DNA of 64,000 nucleotides from NCBI GenBank assembly GCA_018817795.1, contig JAHITJ010000117.1, positions 1 to 64,000 of the forward strand. Direction: 5' to 3'. The notes below the pieces were generated by a model. The model saw only the letters and a list, made by a program, of their open reading frames with translations, was not told the DNA's origin and searched no databases. Source of the DNA: Myxococcota bacterium. Its GTDB lineage: Bacteria; Myxococcota_A; Polyangia; HGW-17. The number at the start of each line of letters is the position of its first letter. Within the stretch, counting starts at the first letter, position 1. The translations under genes and the position numbers were made by a program. Shown here piece by piece: positions 8,212-16,587 of the stretch.

Positions 8212-11200
8212 TGCACTTTCTCCCAACTGTCCAGTTGTGGATAATACTGATACCCTTCGAGTTGACCTTCGCCCCCCAGGCCCCAGAGCCGCAGCGAGGT
8301 CCGCGGCACCAGTGTGTGCCCGACCAGGTTCGACGGCAGATCCGGATACGCCCCCAGCACGGTGGTCGTCGGGCTCGTCTCGCCCAAGAGCGTCACCGCG
8401 TTGTCCAGGATGGCCACGAGGCCCTGGTCGGTGCGCGCCAGCGACCGGACCCCTTTGTTCTGGTTGATGGAATACACCAGCGTGAGCGTGCTGCCGGAAA
8501 GGGTGTACCTTCGCACGGAATAGTAGGCGTTGGTCACGATGGTGGCCCTGGGTATGTTGTCTTCTCCCGGATCATAGATGGCCTGCAACGAGGAGGTCAG
8601 GCCAAAACTGGTCAGATAGGTCAGGGAGCCCTTGTCCCACGTCACCACCAATTGATACACTTTCCATGTCGTAAACGCGCTTTTTCCCACCACCAGGGTG
8701 GTCGTGTCATTAAGCGGGACCAGGGAGACCGAGGTCAGGGAGGGGATCCCCGACACCGTGACCGCGCCTTTATCCGCCATCGTGAAGTCGGAATACTTGT
8801 ATTGGCGGAAGTTGTTGAGTACCCCGCCGACGGTGCGGGCGGCCAGGAACGTGGCGTTCTCGGGGTCGGTCGTGGACAGCACGCGCATGGCTGTGACGTC
8901 GCTCGGAATCAGGGCCATGCGGTGGGTCCGCGTGCCCGTGGCGTCAAAACCCATCACCATCTGTCCCTCGGGGGCCACCTTCCACAGGGCCCACTGGGGA
9001 CCGCCCAGGGCCGAGGCGGCCGGGATCGTGCGGACGTTGGCCGCCACCCAGTCGGCGATGGCGAAGCGGTTCGTGCAGCCGTCCCCCACGGGGATGTCCG
9101 ACGGCGAGGAGAAGACGGCCGACTGAATTTCGTTCCCATACCCGTTCAGTTGGGCCGGGATGCCGTATTCGAAGGCGTAATGCTTGGAGTAGCGGACCCA
9201 AAAGGGCCCTGCTATCGACGGGTCCAGCTCCTGGAAGTCCGAAAGATCCCCGGTCTGCTCGATCCAGTAGTCGTAGTCGTAGAACTCCTGCCGGCGCTGG
9301 GTCAGATAGTTCGTGGTCGCGCTGACGCTGAGATTGGTACTGAATGCGGAGTTCGGCGGCAGGGCGTCGGTCGGATCCTCACTGAAACCGGTGCGGCGAT
9401 CGGTACTGTAGAGGGGATCCCAGGCGTTGGTATATTCATTATCGAAATTCAGTGCCTGTGGTTCCAGTCCGGAGGTGTTCTGGAGGCAGCGGTTCTGACA
9501 TAAATTCGGATAGTCTGGCTCCCGCTGACACGGGCACCCCGCGATCATCGTGTGATCGTCGTCGATCTGCACCCACCCCCAATCCCACAGCGAGGTGTCC
9601 CAGGCCGGAGCGAGGGTGTTCTTGGTGTATTCAGTCAGGAATGAGGTAGCTGTGCACCCCATTACATGGTAATAGCCCGGGCTGATGAACTTGGTCTTGC
9701 CCTCGCCGACGAACCCCAGGGAGATGGCCCGCTCGGCCGTCCACAGCGCGGGGTTCATGAGGGCCGCGCATTCGGTCTGCCGATCGGCGATCCAGGTCGA
9801 AAAAGCAGGCTGCGGGGACACCCAGCCCAGGCTCGCGGAGACCGCCGCGAAGGCGTCCGCGATCTCCTGATAGCTATCCAGTTTGATCTGGTGCACCAGC
9901 GCACACGGGTGGGTGGCGCGCAGGTAGTCGGGCAACGACCTGCCCGCCGCGATGGCTTCGGCCTGGACCGCGATCTGGCACTCCGGGTGGAAATAGTTGC
10001 GGTGGCTGCACACCGGATCGTTCTCCAGCGGCAGCTCGGTCGGGATCCCGAGGGTCTCGCAGCCGGCCATGCAACTGCCGACGCCGCCGCATTCGTCATA
10101 GCACCCGTCGGTGCGGAACCGGTGGCCCACCTGCGTGGCCACGGTGCTGCGCTCGAGGATCGTGTTCCCGTTCAGATCCAGCGAACGCCAGTGCTCGTCG
10201 GGCGCCAGATCCGCCATGGGCGTTCCAGTGTTGGGGACACCGTCGCCGTCGCGATCCGTGTCGCAGGGATCTCCGGTGCCGTCCCCGTCGGTGTCGAGTT
10301 GCTCACCGAGGACTGCGTCATTGGCGACACCAGGACAATTATCGATGATATCCGGGACGTTGTCGCCGTCCTCGTTGTCGACTCCGTCGGGAAGGTCGTT
10401 CCAATCGAACTTGACCAGGTGAAAGCCATCAGGGTGACCGATGAGATAGTCACCGGAAACGAGCTGCACCTCCGGGTACCGATTATCCAGGATGTAGAAT
10501 TCCGCCGGACTGCCTTGCCACCCGATGACGACCACCTGGTGGGAGAACTTCGTTCCCGGGTCATTCACGGGGACATAGGCCCCTGACTCGTTGATGTAGA
10601 TGCTCGCCACCGGCACGCCGCGAACGTTTTCACCAAGCACCGTCTGCTGGCACGCGATGTGATCCTTCATGGTCTGCTCGGTGTAGCCCACGCCCTCCAC
10701 ATGAATCGCACTGCGCACGGCGAACGTGGGCGCATCGATGGTGACGCCGCCGTTGGAATAGGGCTGATGGTACCACCGGTGGGGTTGGACGAATTCCGTG
10801 GCGGTAAGGATCCCGGTGGTACGCGGAGGCGAACGCCACTGCCCGACCAAGGGGTGGAACTCCGTGATCAGGCCATACTCATCGTATTCGTCGATGGCCT
10901 CCAGAACGGTCGTGGGATCGAAGGCACCGTCACAGGATGGCTCTGTGAGTGTGGCCTGAAAATACGCGCTGCGCATCGCCTCCTCGGAGAAATCGATCCG
11001 AAGCGCGGACTCCACCGGAGGATTGTAGACACCATTGACGAAGTCGTATCCTGTGAACGAAGTGAAAGCGGAGAAGTGCATCCGGTACCCGATCTCGGCC
11101 GCCTGCGTGAGCGCGTAGGCCACGCTGAGACGGCAGAGGCCCTGGGAATCCCCGGTGCGCGGTCGCACGTAATCGTAACCATCCGCATACCACCATCCCC

Positions 11201-11345
11201 CGCCATAGTTCAACCAACTGAAGTAACTGTTCGAGGCGGCCGTGCAGGTGTCAGCTCGCGCGCCCCCGGGCCACATCAGAACCCCGAAGAGAAGAGAAGA
11301 GAAGAGAAGAGAGAGTTTTTTCACCATGACGTTTCGCGGGATCAT
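8193..11345 (-). CDS. large secreted protein: papain-like domain plus thrombospondin-3-like repeats
   Basis: This 1050-residue Sec-exported protein has a signal peptide at about residues 7-31 (VKKLSLLFSSLLFGVLMWPGGARA). The following region resembles a C1 papain fold: SQGLCRLSVAYAL (Cys about 71), FSHQVVVIGW (His about 269) and FYILDNR (Asn about 288) sit where the Cys-His-Asn triad and the oxyanion Gln would fall, though spacing is longer than in papain. Next come Asp-rich Ca-binding thrombospondin type 3-like repeats (about 330-390: DGDNVPDIIDNCP, DTDGDGTGDPCDTD). The rest is Cys-bearing and then beta-rich. I start at ATG 11345 because AAGGAGG lies 6 nt upstream; a later ATG at 11327 is possible. 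The signal peptide contains a five-copy GAAGA repeat (see findings). Peptidase activity is an inference. Confidence 0.75.
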   Translation of the reverse strand: MIPRNVMVKKLSLLFSSLLFGVLMWPGGARADTCTAASNSYFSWLNYGGGWWYADGYDYVRPRTGDSQGLCRLSVAYALTQAAEIGYRMHFSAFTSFTGYDFVNGVYNPPVESALRIDFSEEAMRSAYFQATLTEPSCDGAFDPTTVLEAIDEYDEYGLITEFHPLVGQWRSPPRTTGILTATEFVQPHRWYHQPYSNGGVTIDAPTFAVRSAIHVEGVGYTEQTMKDHIACQQTVLGENVRGVPVASIYINESGAYVPVNDPGTKFSHQVVVIGWQGSPAEFYILDNRYPEVQLVSGDYLIGHPDGFHLVKFDWNDLPDGVDNEDGDNVPDIIDNCPGVANDAVLGEQLDTDGDGTGDPCDTDRDGDGVPNTGTPMADLAPDEHWRSLDLNGNTILERSTVATQVGHRFRTDGCYDECGGVGSCMAGCETLGIPTELPLENDPVCSHRNYFHPECQIAVQAEAIAAGRSLPDYLRATHPCALVHQIKLDSYQEIADAFAAVSASLGWVSPQPAFSTWIADRQTECAALMNPALWTAERAISLGFVGEGKTKFISPGYYHVMGCTATSFLTEYTKNTLAPAWDTSLWDWGWVQIDDDHTMIAGCPCQREPDYPNLCQNRCLQNTSGLEPQALNFDNEYTNAWDPLYSTDRRTGFSEDPTDALPPNSAFSTNLSVSATTNYLTQRRQEFYDYDYWIEQTGDLSDFQELDPSIAGPFWVRYSKHYAFEYGIPAQLNGYGNEIQSAVFSSPSDIPVGDGCTNRFAIADWVAANVRTIPAASALGGPQWALWKVAPEGQMVMGFDATGTRTHRMALIPSDVTAMRVLSTTDPENATFLAARTVGGVLNNFRQYKYSDFTMADKGAVTVSGIPSLTSVSLVPLNDTTTLVVGKSAFTTWKVYQLVVTWDKGSLTYLTSFGLTSSLQAIYDPGEDNIPRATIVTNAYYSVRRYTLSGSTLTLVYSINQNKGVRSLARTDQGLVAILDNAVTLLGETSPTTTVLGAYPDLPSNLVGHTLVPRTSLRLWGLGGEGQLEGYQYYPQLDSWEKVQCLQNL
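11286..11310 (-). repeat. pentanucleotide simple-sequence repeat (GAAGA)5 in a signal peptide
   Basis: Five perfect copies of GAAGA (TCTTC on the coding strand) lie at 11286-11310, followed by GAGAG and a T5 run. They encode the hydrophobic core LLFSSLLF of the signal peptide of the large secreted protein. Gain or loss of one unit shifts the frame near the start of the gene, the standard arrangement of a phase-variable contingency locus. The sequence shown is in frame (ON). Confidence 0.8.
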
Positions 11346-11817
11346 CGCCTTCCTCCTTGTGGGTTTACCACGGAAATTCCGACCGGACAAGCCGCTCGGA
11401 CGGATGGATGCTGGGAGTGACGGGCAGCAGCGGTTGTGCGCATATTGGAATCATAATGCGCAACAGGAAAGAGTGGCAAGCAAAAAGATCAATCCGCAAA
11501 AAACAACCAATCTTTTCAAATGTGCTTATATACCTTTGTTTTCCTGTCATTCCATGCCCAGCGGCAACGTCTGTTGTCTCTGGGTGAGATGGACGATGTA
11601 TTTTCTATAGGTGCGCATGTCCATTGAATTCTTTTTCCGGGAGCGGGAAAAGAATGGACGATTTCTCACCTCGGAATCGGGCGAACTTTGTATTTCGTCG
11701 GGTCAGGCGGAAATCCGCACGGACAAAGAATGCCAATTATTTATTTATGTGCGCATATCCCGCCGCGCAAACACCGGGGTCATCGGCGGCGGTCTCCCGT
11801 ATTCGGTCCGACGTTTT
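11346..11817. other. AT-richer intergenic with repeated TGCGCAT sites
   Basis: This 472 bp region separates two leftward genes: the unknown protein that ends at 11818 and the large secreted protein that starts at 11345. It is clearly richer in A/T than its surroundings and I see no convincing coding frame; the + ORF at 11611 runs over the antisense gene. It contains four copies of TGCGCAT or its complement (11437-11443, 11456-11462, 11612-11618, 11750-11756), the first two as an inverted pair around a 12-nt spacer. It probably holds the promoter of the large secreted protein, which I cannot place precisely. Confidence 0.5.
11437..11462. promoter_or_regulatory. inverted repeat TGCGCAT-N12-ATGCGCA, operator candidate
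   Basis: Perfect 7-bp arms flank a 12-bp AT-rich spacer about 90-115 bp upstream of the large secreted protein gene. Two more TGCGCAT copies occur at 11612 and 11750. The repeated core on both strands suggests a DNA-binding protein site. No regulator is identified. Confidence 0.35.
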
Positions 11818-12522
11818 CTACTGGGCCGGGGTCTTAGGCGAGGGCGCGCGGCGGGTGGCGTTGGCGCGGGCGGAGGCCAGCAACGGAGCGAGGTCGGCGA
11901 AGCACTCGCGGGCGTAGTCGGGGGACTCCACGGAGACGAGGTAGGAGTACAGGGTGCGCAGGCTGCGATCGAGGCGGGCGCCGGCCTTGTAGATCGGGGT
12001 GGGGCGGGCTTCGCGTTTCTCGACGCGGGCGGCCAGCGCGGCTTCGAACGCGGCCATCTTCTCCTTGAGGGTGGCCACGATGGGGCCCAGGCCCAGCGCG
12101 GACACCGCCGCGGCGCCTTCGTCCGACTCGAGGTACGCCAGGCGCTCGTTGAGGATCGTGCTCTCGGTGTGCATGGAGCCGTACAGGAACGCCAGCGTGT
12201 CCGGGACGAGCTTGTCATGGAGCCTGGCGGCCTTGTCCTGCCGCCCGGGATCGCCGGGCAGCACGGCATATCCCTGGGCAATCAGGCTCAGCGCGGTATA
12301 GGTCGCGTCGCGGTCCCTGTCATGGCGCTCCATTTCGGCGGTGTATTCCTTTTCGTTCTTCGGCACGGTCGACCCGGAGACCTGGCCGGCGTCCTGTCGG
12401 ACCAGCCCTGTCAGGGTCTTTGCGGTGGCGTCATCGGGCCGCTTGCGGTCGACGGCCTCGGCCACGAGCAGGGCTGCGTTGGCCTTGGGTTCGGGGTGGA
12501 TTTCGGAAAACGGAAAACTCAT
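11818..12522 (-). CDS. helical protein of unknown function
   Basis: This 234-residue soluble, Ala/Leu/Glu-rich, mostly helical protein has no signal peptide, cysteine cluster or recognisable catalytic motif. It opens with MSFPFSEIHPEPKANAALL and ends with a basic PSPKTPAQ tail. Long amphipathic helices (ESDEGAAAVSALGLGPIVAT, LKEKMAAFEAALAARVEKRE) suggest a helical bundle. I choose ATG 12522 because AAGGA lies about 8 nt upstream. The track start at 12930 extends far into a repeat-rich non-coding region with different codon use. It is monocistronic by spacing. Confidence 0.7.
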   Translation of the reverse strand: MSFPFSEIHPEPKANAALLVAEAVDRKRPDDATAKTLTGLVRQDAGQVSGSTVPKNEKEYTAEMERHDRDRDATYTALSLIAQGYAVLPGDPGRQDKAARLHDKLVPDTLAFLYGSMHTESTILNERLAYLESDEGAAAVSALGLGPIVATLKEKMAAFEAALAARVEKREARPTPIYKAGARLDRSLRTLYSYLVSVESPDYARECFADLAPLLASARANATRRAPSPKTPAQ

Positions 12523-12573
12523 GGGGCTGGTCCTTTCAGCGCAGGTTCGGCAGCGCAGGGTTGAAGGACCACG

Positions 12574-12588
12574 AGGACAGCCTGTCCT
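12574..12588. promoter_or_regulatory. perfect palindrome AGGACAG-C-CTGTCCT upstream of the 12522 gene
   Basis: A 7-1-7 palindrome lies 52-66 bp upstream of the start of the leftward unknown gene, a typical operator position. No adjacent regulator suggests what binds it. It is too tight to form a good RNA hairpin. Confidence 0.35.
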
Positions 12589-13183
12589 GTGGATCCTGTG
12601 GGGAAACCGCCTTTCCCGATGGAGAATTGACGGTCCGCTGCCTGACGCGCGCGATGATTTTTTAACGAAGTAAAAATGCCGTGTCAACGAGAAAATGGCC
12701 TGCCCGAGTCCACCGGTTTTGCCCCCACAACGGGCTCGCCATGTTCTTGGACTCCGAACTTTTTTCCGAAGACCCGCGTCCCCCGTCGCCGGCGCCGGAC
12801 CGGACGAAAAAGTCCGCCAGCCGTGGGCGGCGAGCTCGACTTTTTCCGGCGCCATCGGGCCGCCTCGCGCCGCGGCGGGAAAATCGGGCGCATAGCCCGG
12901 ACGCCAGGTTCGGCGGAGCCGCGCCTGCAAGAAAAGTGCGTCCGCCAGGTTCGCCGGACCTCAGTTTTTGCGCGAAGTCCGGACGCCTGCATCGAGGAGT
13001 CAAAATTCAGGCGTCCGGTCCATGCGCCCTGACCGCTGGGGATGAAACTTTCACGCCAGGTCCGCTGGCCGGGTTCATGGGAGCGAAACTCGGGCGCAAA
13101 GTCCGACCAAGTCGTTCATTGGAGTGAAAATTTTTTCCCGGGTTTGAACGAAAGGCTCAAGAGGAAGAACCTGGAGGGACGTT

Positions 13184-13279
13184 CCGGCCATTTCGCGACC
13201 CGTCTTCGGGTCGCCGGCCATTTCGCGACCCGTCTTCGGGTCGCCGGCCATTTCGCGACCCGTCTTCGGGTCGCCGGCC
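13184..13279. repeat. 3 perfect tandem 30-bp units, each with a hairpin
   Basis: Three identical 30-bp units at 13184-13213, 13214-13243 and 13244-13273, plus a partial CCGGCC, start with CCGGCCATTTC. Each contains GCGACCCG-TCTT-CGGGTCGC, an 8-bp stem with a 4-nt loop. The hairpin resembles GCGACCG-GGTT-CGGTCGC at 39995-40012. It lies between divergently oriented genes. Confidence 0.9.
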
Positions 13280-13347
13280 TCAGGTGGCGAAGCGGACTCA
13301 TCCTGAGTCCGCAGGGCGGGCGCAGGGAAAATCTCCATGTTCCCCTC

Positions 13348-13375
13348 TTGTTTCTTTCCAGGGGGTTGCTATCTT
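13348..13375 (+). promoter_or_regulatory. sigma-70-type promoter candidate for the 13394 gene
   Basis: TTGTTT (13348-13353), a 16-bp spacer and TATCTT (13370-13375) lie 19 bp before a GTG start with GGGAG in between. This promoter would be internal to the longer ORF starting at 13337, which favours the GTG start. Confidence 0.45.
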
Positions 13376-13393
13376 ACAGGCGGGAGCACGTCC

Positions 13394-13801
13394 GTGACCA
13401 CCACCTCCGCCCTGCATCGAAGCCGTCCCAGAAACAGCGCGTTTTTGCGCGTGCTGCTGGCGCTGCTGATGCTGGGACCTGCCGGGGCCGGGGGCGCCGC
13501 GCGCCTGCGCACGCCGCGGACGGCCGAACCCGCGCCTGAACTGACCTGGTCGACCGACTCCCGCGAGCCCCGTCAGGCCACCCTGCGCGAGATCGATCCC
13601 GCGCCGTTTTCCGCGATCCGGCCCAAGAAGGGCGACTTCCGCGCCGTGTGGAAGATCCCGGCCCCGGGCGCGGCCATGATCCCGGAGATCTTTTCCGCGG
13701 ACGATCTGCCTTTGGCCTCCGAACCCACGGAGGCAATCCCCGACACCGGCGCCCGCCGGTCCCTGGCCCTCCGGTCCCCCCGGGGCCCGCCCCTCGCCTG
13801 A
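13394..13801 (+). CDS. small exported protein of unknown function
   Basis: This 135-residue product starts at GTG 13394, chosen because GGGAG lies 7 nt upstream and a promoter-like TTGTTT/TATCTT pair sits just before it. The track start ATG 13337 would have no ribosome site. The N-terminus has Arg-rich residues, then a hydrophobic stretch FLRVLLALLMLGPAGAGGAA typical of a Sec signal peptide with a possible cleavage after AGGAA. The mature part is short, Pro/Arg/Asp-rich and probably unstructured, with one WKIPAPGAAMIPEIF segment. No family is recognised. It is weakly supported but shows good codon bias. Confidence 0.5.
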   Translation: MTTTSALHRSRPRNSAFLRVLLALLMLGPAGAGGAARLRTPRTAEPAPELTWSTDSREPRQATLREIDPAPFSAIRPKKGDFRAVWKIPAPGAAMIPEIFSADDLPLASEPTEAIPDTGARRSLALRSPRGPPLA

Positions 13802-13814
13802 TCCCTGAACGTTC

Positions 13815-13838
13815 GTAAATTTATATTTTATAATTTAC
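13815..13838. promoter_or_regulatory. AT-rich imperfect palindrome containing a perfect TATAAT
   Basis: GTAAATTTATA and TATAATTTAC form an imperfect inverted repeat in otherwise GC-rich DNA. TATAAT at 13829-13834 is a consensus -10 box; the -35 partner (about TGAACG at 13806) is weak. It probably drives the 48-residue membrane protein gene, and the palindrome may bind a regulator. Confidence 0.45.
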
Positions 13839-13920
13839 AACACGCCACCGTCGCTGCAGATCCTCCCGGGAGGGAAAGGGATCGTCGACGGCGGCCCCCG
13901 AAGGGGAAAAGAGGTCCATC

Positions 13921-14067
13921 ATGGTAGCCAAGCCGAAAAATATCATCGAAATGCAGCCCGAGCGCGAAGAACCGTCGTCCCAGTCCCCCATGAAACTGTT
14001 CATGTGGATCTTCGGCCTGCCCCTGGGCGTGATCATCGCGATCATGACCCTGCAGAACCTGCTGTAG
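13921..14067 (+). CDS. 48-residue single-pass membrane protein
   Basis: This gene is too short for the ORF track. ATG 13921 has AAGAGG 6 nt upstream and the frame ends at TAG 14065-14067, with high third-position GC. The first half is hydrophilic and acidic (QPEREEPSSQ). The second half is a transmembrane helix, MWIFGLPLGVIIAIMTLQNLL, running to the C-terminus, so it resembles a tail-anchored microprotein. It sits directly upstream of rpmE with its own AT-rich promoter region. Function is unknown; modulation of a membrane complex would be guesswork. Confidence 0.65.
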   Translation: MVAKPKNIIEMQPEREEPSSQSPMKLFMWIFGLPLGVIIAIMTLQNLL

Positions 14068-14175
14068 CCCCCGCCCCCGGCCCGCCCGATTCGCTTACTT
14101 TTTCAGTTGCGTTTGCGGCCCAAAGCCACTATATACAAGCGCCTGCCCCATGGAACGGGCAGAAGAAGGTGAATG

Positions 14176-14424
14176 ATGAAAAAAGAAACCCATCCCCTGT
14201 ATCCCGAAGCCACCATCGAATGCGCCTGCGGCAGCGTGGTTCACACCTATAGCTCCAAGGGATCCTTCAAGGTGGACATCTGCGGCGCCTGCCACCCGTT
14301 CTACACCGGCAAGGTGAAGGTCGTCAGCGCCACGGGCCGCGTCGAGAAGTTCAACCGTAAGTACGGCACCAATGCCGGCGTCGCCGTCCCCAAGGAAGCC
14401 AAGGAAACCAAGGAAAACGCGTAA
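14176..14424 (+). CDS. rpmE: 50S ribosomal protein bL31
   Basis: This 82-residue bL31 is of the zinc-binding type: CAC (from ECACGS) and CGAC (from [12 protein letters not shown]) supply four Cys ligands, and [11 protein letters not shown] and the FNRKYG segment are the family core. There is a short Lys/Glu-rich C-terminal tail. The ATG at 14176 is preferred over 14173 because AAGG then sits 6 nt upstream. The order rpmE-DUF1385-prfA is a common bacterial arrangement and supports all three calls. Confidence 0.95.
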   Translation: MKKETHPLYPEATIECACGSVVHTYSSKGSFKVDICGACHPFYTGKVKVVSATGRVEKFNRKYGTNAGVAVPKEAKETKENA

Positions 14425-14497
14425 TTTTCCGGTTCATGGGCGATCCCTTCGCCTCCTTTTTCCCACCTGAAATGATCTCTGACCGGCAGGGTATCCG

Positions 14498-15496
14498 ATG
14501 AAACCAGACCCCAAAGGGCCTTCGTGCATCGCCGTCGGGGGACAGGCCGTCATGGAAGGCGTGATGATGCGCTCGGCGCACTCGTTCGCCGTGGCGTGCC
14601 GCATCCCCACCGGCGAAATCCTGATCAAGGAACAGAAGTGGCAGTCCGTGTGGGATCGCATGCGCTTTTTGCGCTGGCCGTTCTTCCGCGGCATCGTCAC
14701 CCTCGGCGAGGCGCTGGTCAACGGCTTCTCGGCGCTCACCTGGAGCGCCAACATGCAGATCCGCCACACCCCCGCGGGCCCCGACGGCAAGAAGGAGGAG
14801 GAGCTCTCCGGCGGCGGCGCGGCCCTGGCGATCACCATCTCGCTTCTGTTCGCCATGGGGCTGTTCGTGGCCCTGCCGCACTTCGCGACGATGCTGCTGG
14901 GCCTCGACGCCTCCTCGCTCTCGTTCCACCTCGTCGACGGCGTGATCAAGCTGGTCGTGCTGCTGGCCTACATGGGCGCGATCGGCTTTCTGCCCGACAT
15001 CAAGCGGGTGTTCGCCTACCACGGCGCCGAGCACAAGTCCATCTTCGCCCACGAGGCGGGCCTGCCCCTGACCGTCGACAACGCCCGGAAATTCACGCGG
15101 TTCCATCCGCGCTGCGGCACGTCGTTCCTGTTCCTGGTGCTGGCCATCAGCATCATCGTGTTCTCCCTGACCCTGCAGTTCCGGATCCTGCCCTGGGGCT
15201 GGGCCGACAACCTCCTGAAGGTCTTCATCAAGATCCCCATGATGCTGCCGGTCGCGGGCATCGCCTACGAACTGATCCGGTTGTCCGGCAAGTACCACAA
15301 CAACCCGCTGCTGCGGCCCGTGATCTGGCCCGGCCTGTGGCTGCAGCGCCTGACCACGCGCGAGCCCGACGACGCGATGCTCGAGGTCGCGCTGGCGAGC
15401 CTGCGCCGCACCCTCTGGCGTGAGGCCCACCTGGATGATCCCTCCACCACGGAGGGCGTGCTGTTCAAGGATCTCTCCGAAGTCCCCGAGGCGTAA
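14498..15496 (+). CDS. DUF1385 membrane protein
   Basis: This 332-residue integral membrane protein of the DUF1385 (YqhQ-like) family has the hallmark N-terminus [13 protein letters not shown], the segment [18 protein letters not shown], and [13 protein letters not shown]. About five membrane helices are visible (for example [21 protein letters not shown] and the run from [15 protein letters not shown]). The biochemical function is unknown. Conservation of GAEHK and the Cys-Gly motif suggests a metal site (inference). It sits between rpmE and prfA with only 2 nt before prfA, implying co-expression with translation genes. Confidence 0.9.
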   Translation: MKPDPKGPSCIAVGGQAVMEGVMMRSAHSFAVACRIPTGEILIKEQKWQSVWDRMRFLRWPFFRGIVTLGEALVNGFSALTWSANMQIRHTPAGPDGKKEEELSGGGAALAITISLLFAMGLFVALPHFATMLLGLDASSLSFHLVDGVIKLVVLLAYMGAIGFLPDIKRVFAYHGAEHKSIFAHEAGLPLTVDNARKFTRFHPRCGTSFLFLVLAISIIVFSLTLQFRILPWGWADNLLKVFIKIPMMLPVAGIAYELIRLSGKYHNNPLLRPVIWPGLWLQRLTTREPDDAMLEVALASLRRTLWREAHLDDPSTTEGVLFKDLSEVPEA

Positions 15497-15498
15497 CC

Positions 15499-16587
15499 AT
15501 GGCAAAGCCCAACTTTTTCTCCAAGGTCGTCGCGATCTGCGAGCGGTTCGAGCACCTCGAGCAGGCCCTCGCGGATCCGGAATCCTCCACTGATCGCGGC
15601 AAGATGGTCAAGCTCGGCAAGGAGCGCGCCGAGCTCGAGCCGCTGGTGATCGCCTATCGCGAGTGGCTCGACTGCGAACGCCGCTGCAGCGACGCCCGCG
15701 AGCTCGCCCGCGATCCCGACCCCGAGATGGCGCAGATGGCCGACGAGGAGATCACCGGGTGCGAGGCCCGCATGGGCGAGATCGAGGAGGAGATGAAGAT
15801 CCTCCTGCTGCCCAAGGACCCCCTCGACGAGAAGAACACCATCCTCGAGATCCGCGCCGGCACCGGCGGCGAGGAGGCCAGCCTGTTCGCGGGCGAACTT
15901 TTCCGCATGTACACGCGCTACGCCGAGCGCAACCGCTGGAAGCTCGAGATCCTGTCCATGTCCGAGAGCGGCTCGGGCAACGGCCTCAAGGAGGTCGTGG
16001 CCCTCATCACCGGCAACGAGGTGTACTCGCGCCTGCGCTACGAGTCCGGCGTGCACCGCGTGCAGCGCGTGCCGGCCACCGAGGCCGCCGGACGCATCCA
16101 CACCTCGGCGGCGACCGTGGCCGTGCTGCCCGAGGCCGAGGACATCGACGTGAAGATCGAGGACAAGGACCTGCGCATCGACGTGATGCGGGCCGGCGGC
16201 CCCGGCGGCCAGAGCGTGAACACCACCGACAGCGCCGTGCGCATCACCCATCTGCCCTCGCAACTGGTCGTGATCTGCCAGGACGAGAAGAGCCAGTTGA
16301 AGAACAAGGCCAAGGCTTTGAAGATCCTCAAGTCCCGTCTGCTCGAGCAGGAGCGGGAGAAGCAGGATGCCCAGATCCGCGACGAGCGCCGCACCATGGT
16401 CGGCTCCGGCGACCGCTCCGAGAAGATCCGCACGTACAACTACCCGCAGGACCGCGTCACCGATCACCGCATCGGATTGACCCGGCACAACCTGCAGGGC
16501 ATCCTCGACGGCGAGCTCGAGGAGATCGTCTCGAGCCTGCGCGCCTTCCGGCAGGCCGAGCTGCTCGAGGCCGGTTCGGACGCATGA
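15499..16587 (+). CDS. prfA: peptide chain release factor 1
   Basis: This 362-residue class I release factor catalyses peptide release at UAA and UAG codons. GGQ lies at 236-238 ([18 protein letters not shown]). The type is RF1 rather than RF2, judged from [18 protein letters not shown] and the PAT tripeptide in [10 protein letters not shown]. The N-terminal domain 1 helices and C-terminal basic region are complete. The start ATG 15499 follows the DUF1385 stop by 2 nt with GAGG upstream. Its stop overlaps the nitrilase start by ATGA. Confidence 0.95.
   Translation: MAKPNFFSKVVAICERFEHLEQALADPESSTDRGKMVKLGKERAELEPLVIAYREWLDCERRCSDARELARDPDPEMAQMADEEITGCEARMGEIEEEMKILLLPKDPLDEKNTILEIRAGTGGEEASLFAGELFRMYTRYAERNRWKLEILSMSESGSGNGLKEVVALITGNEVYSRLRYESGVHRVQRVPATEAAGRIHTSAATVAVLPEAEDIDVKIEDKDLRIDVMRAGGPGGQSVNTTDSAVRITHLPSQLVVICQDEKSQLKNKAKALKILKSRLLEQEREKQDAQIRDERRTMVGSGDRSEKIRTYNYPQDRVTDHRIGLTRHNLQGILDGELEEIVSSLRAFRQAELLEAGSDA

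Larger units (their letters stand above)
12523..13393. other. gene-poor region with degenerate and perfect repeats
   Basis: This 871 bp region has overlapping open frames on both strands but none with coherent codon bias or a recognisable protein, so I treat it as non-coding. Between about 12750 and 13150, A-tracts (AAAAA/AAAA/AAA) recur, the last four at about 41-43 bp spacing, each followed by a GC-rich block; the clearest pair of units is near 13062-13132, sharing GTCCG, GTTCAT and GGAG.GAAA. From 13184 comes a perfect 3 x 30 bp repeat, and the rightmost part carries a likely promoter. This could be a decayed repeat array, curved DNA or a structured RNA source. Confidence 0.45.

Noticed and set aside
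11611-12564. 317-residue + ORF
   Set aside because: It runs across the antisense of the 11818-12522 gene, with different codon bias in its two halves and no ribosome site.
12662-13127. Several 60-150-residue ORFs on both strands
   Set aside because: All frames are open because of GC richness and repeats; none has consistent third-position bias or a recognisable segment.
13184-13279. CRISPR array
   Set aside because: Units are directly adjacent with no spacers, only three copies, and no cas genes are present.
13042-13539. 165-residue + ORF whose translation shows three copies of GHFATRLRVA
   Set aside because: The peptide repeat is simply the 30-bp DNA repeat (a multiple of 3) read through; the flanks do not look coding and the ORF overlaps the likely start of the 13394 gene.
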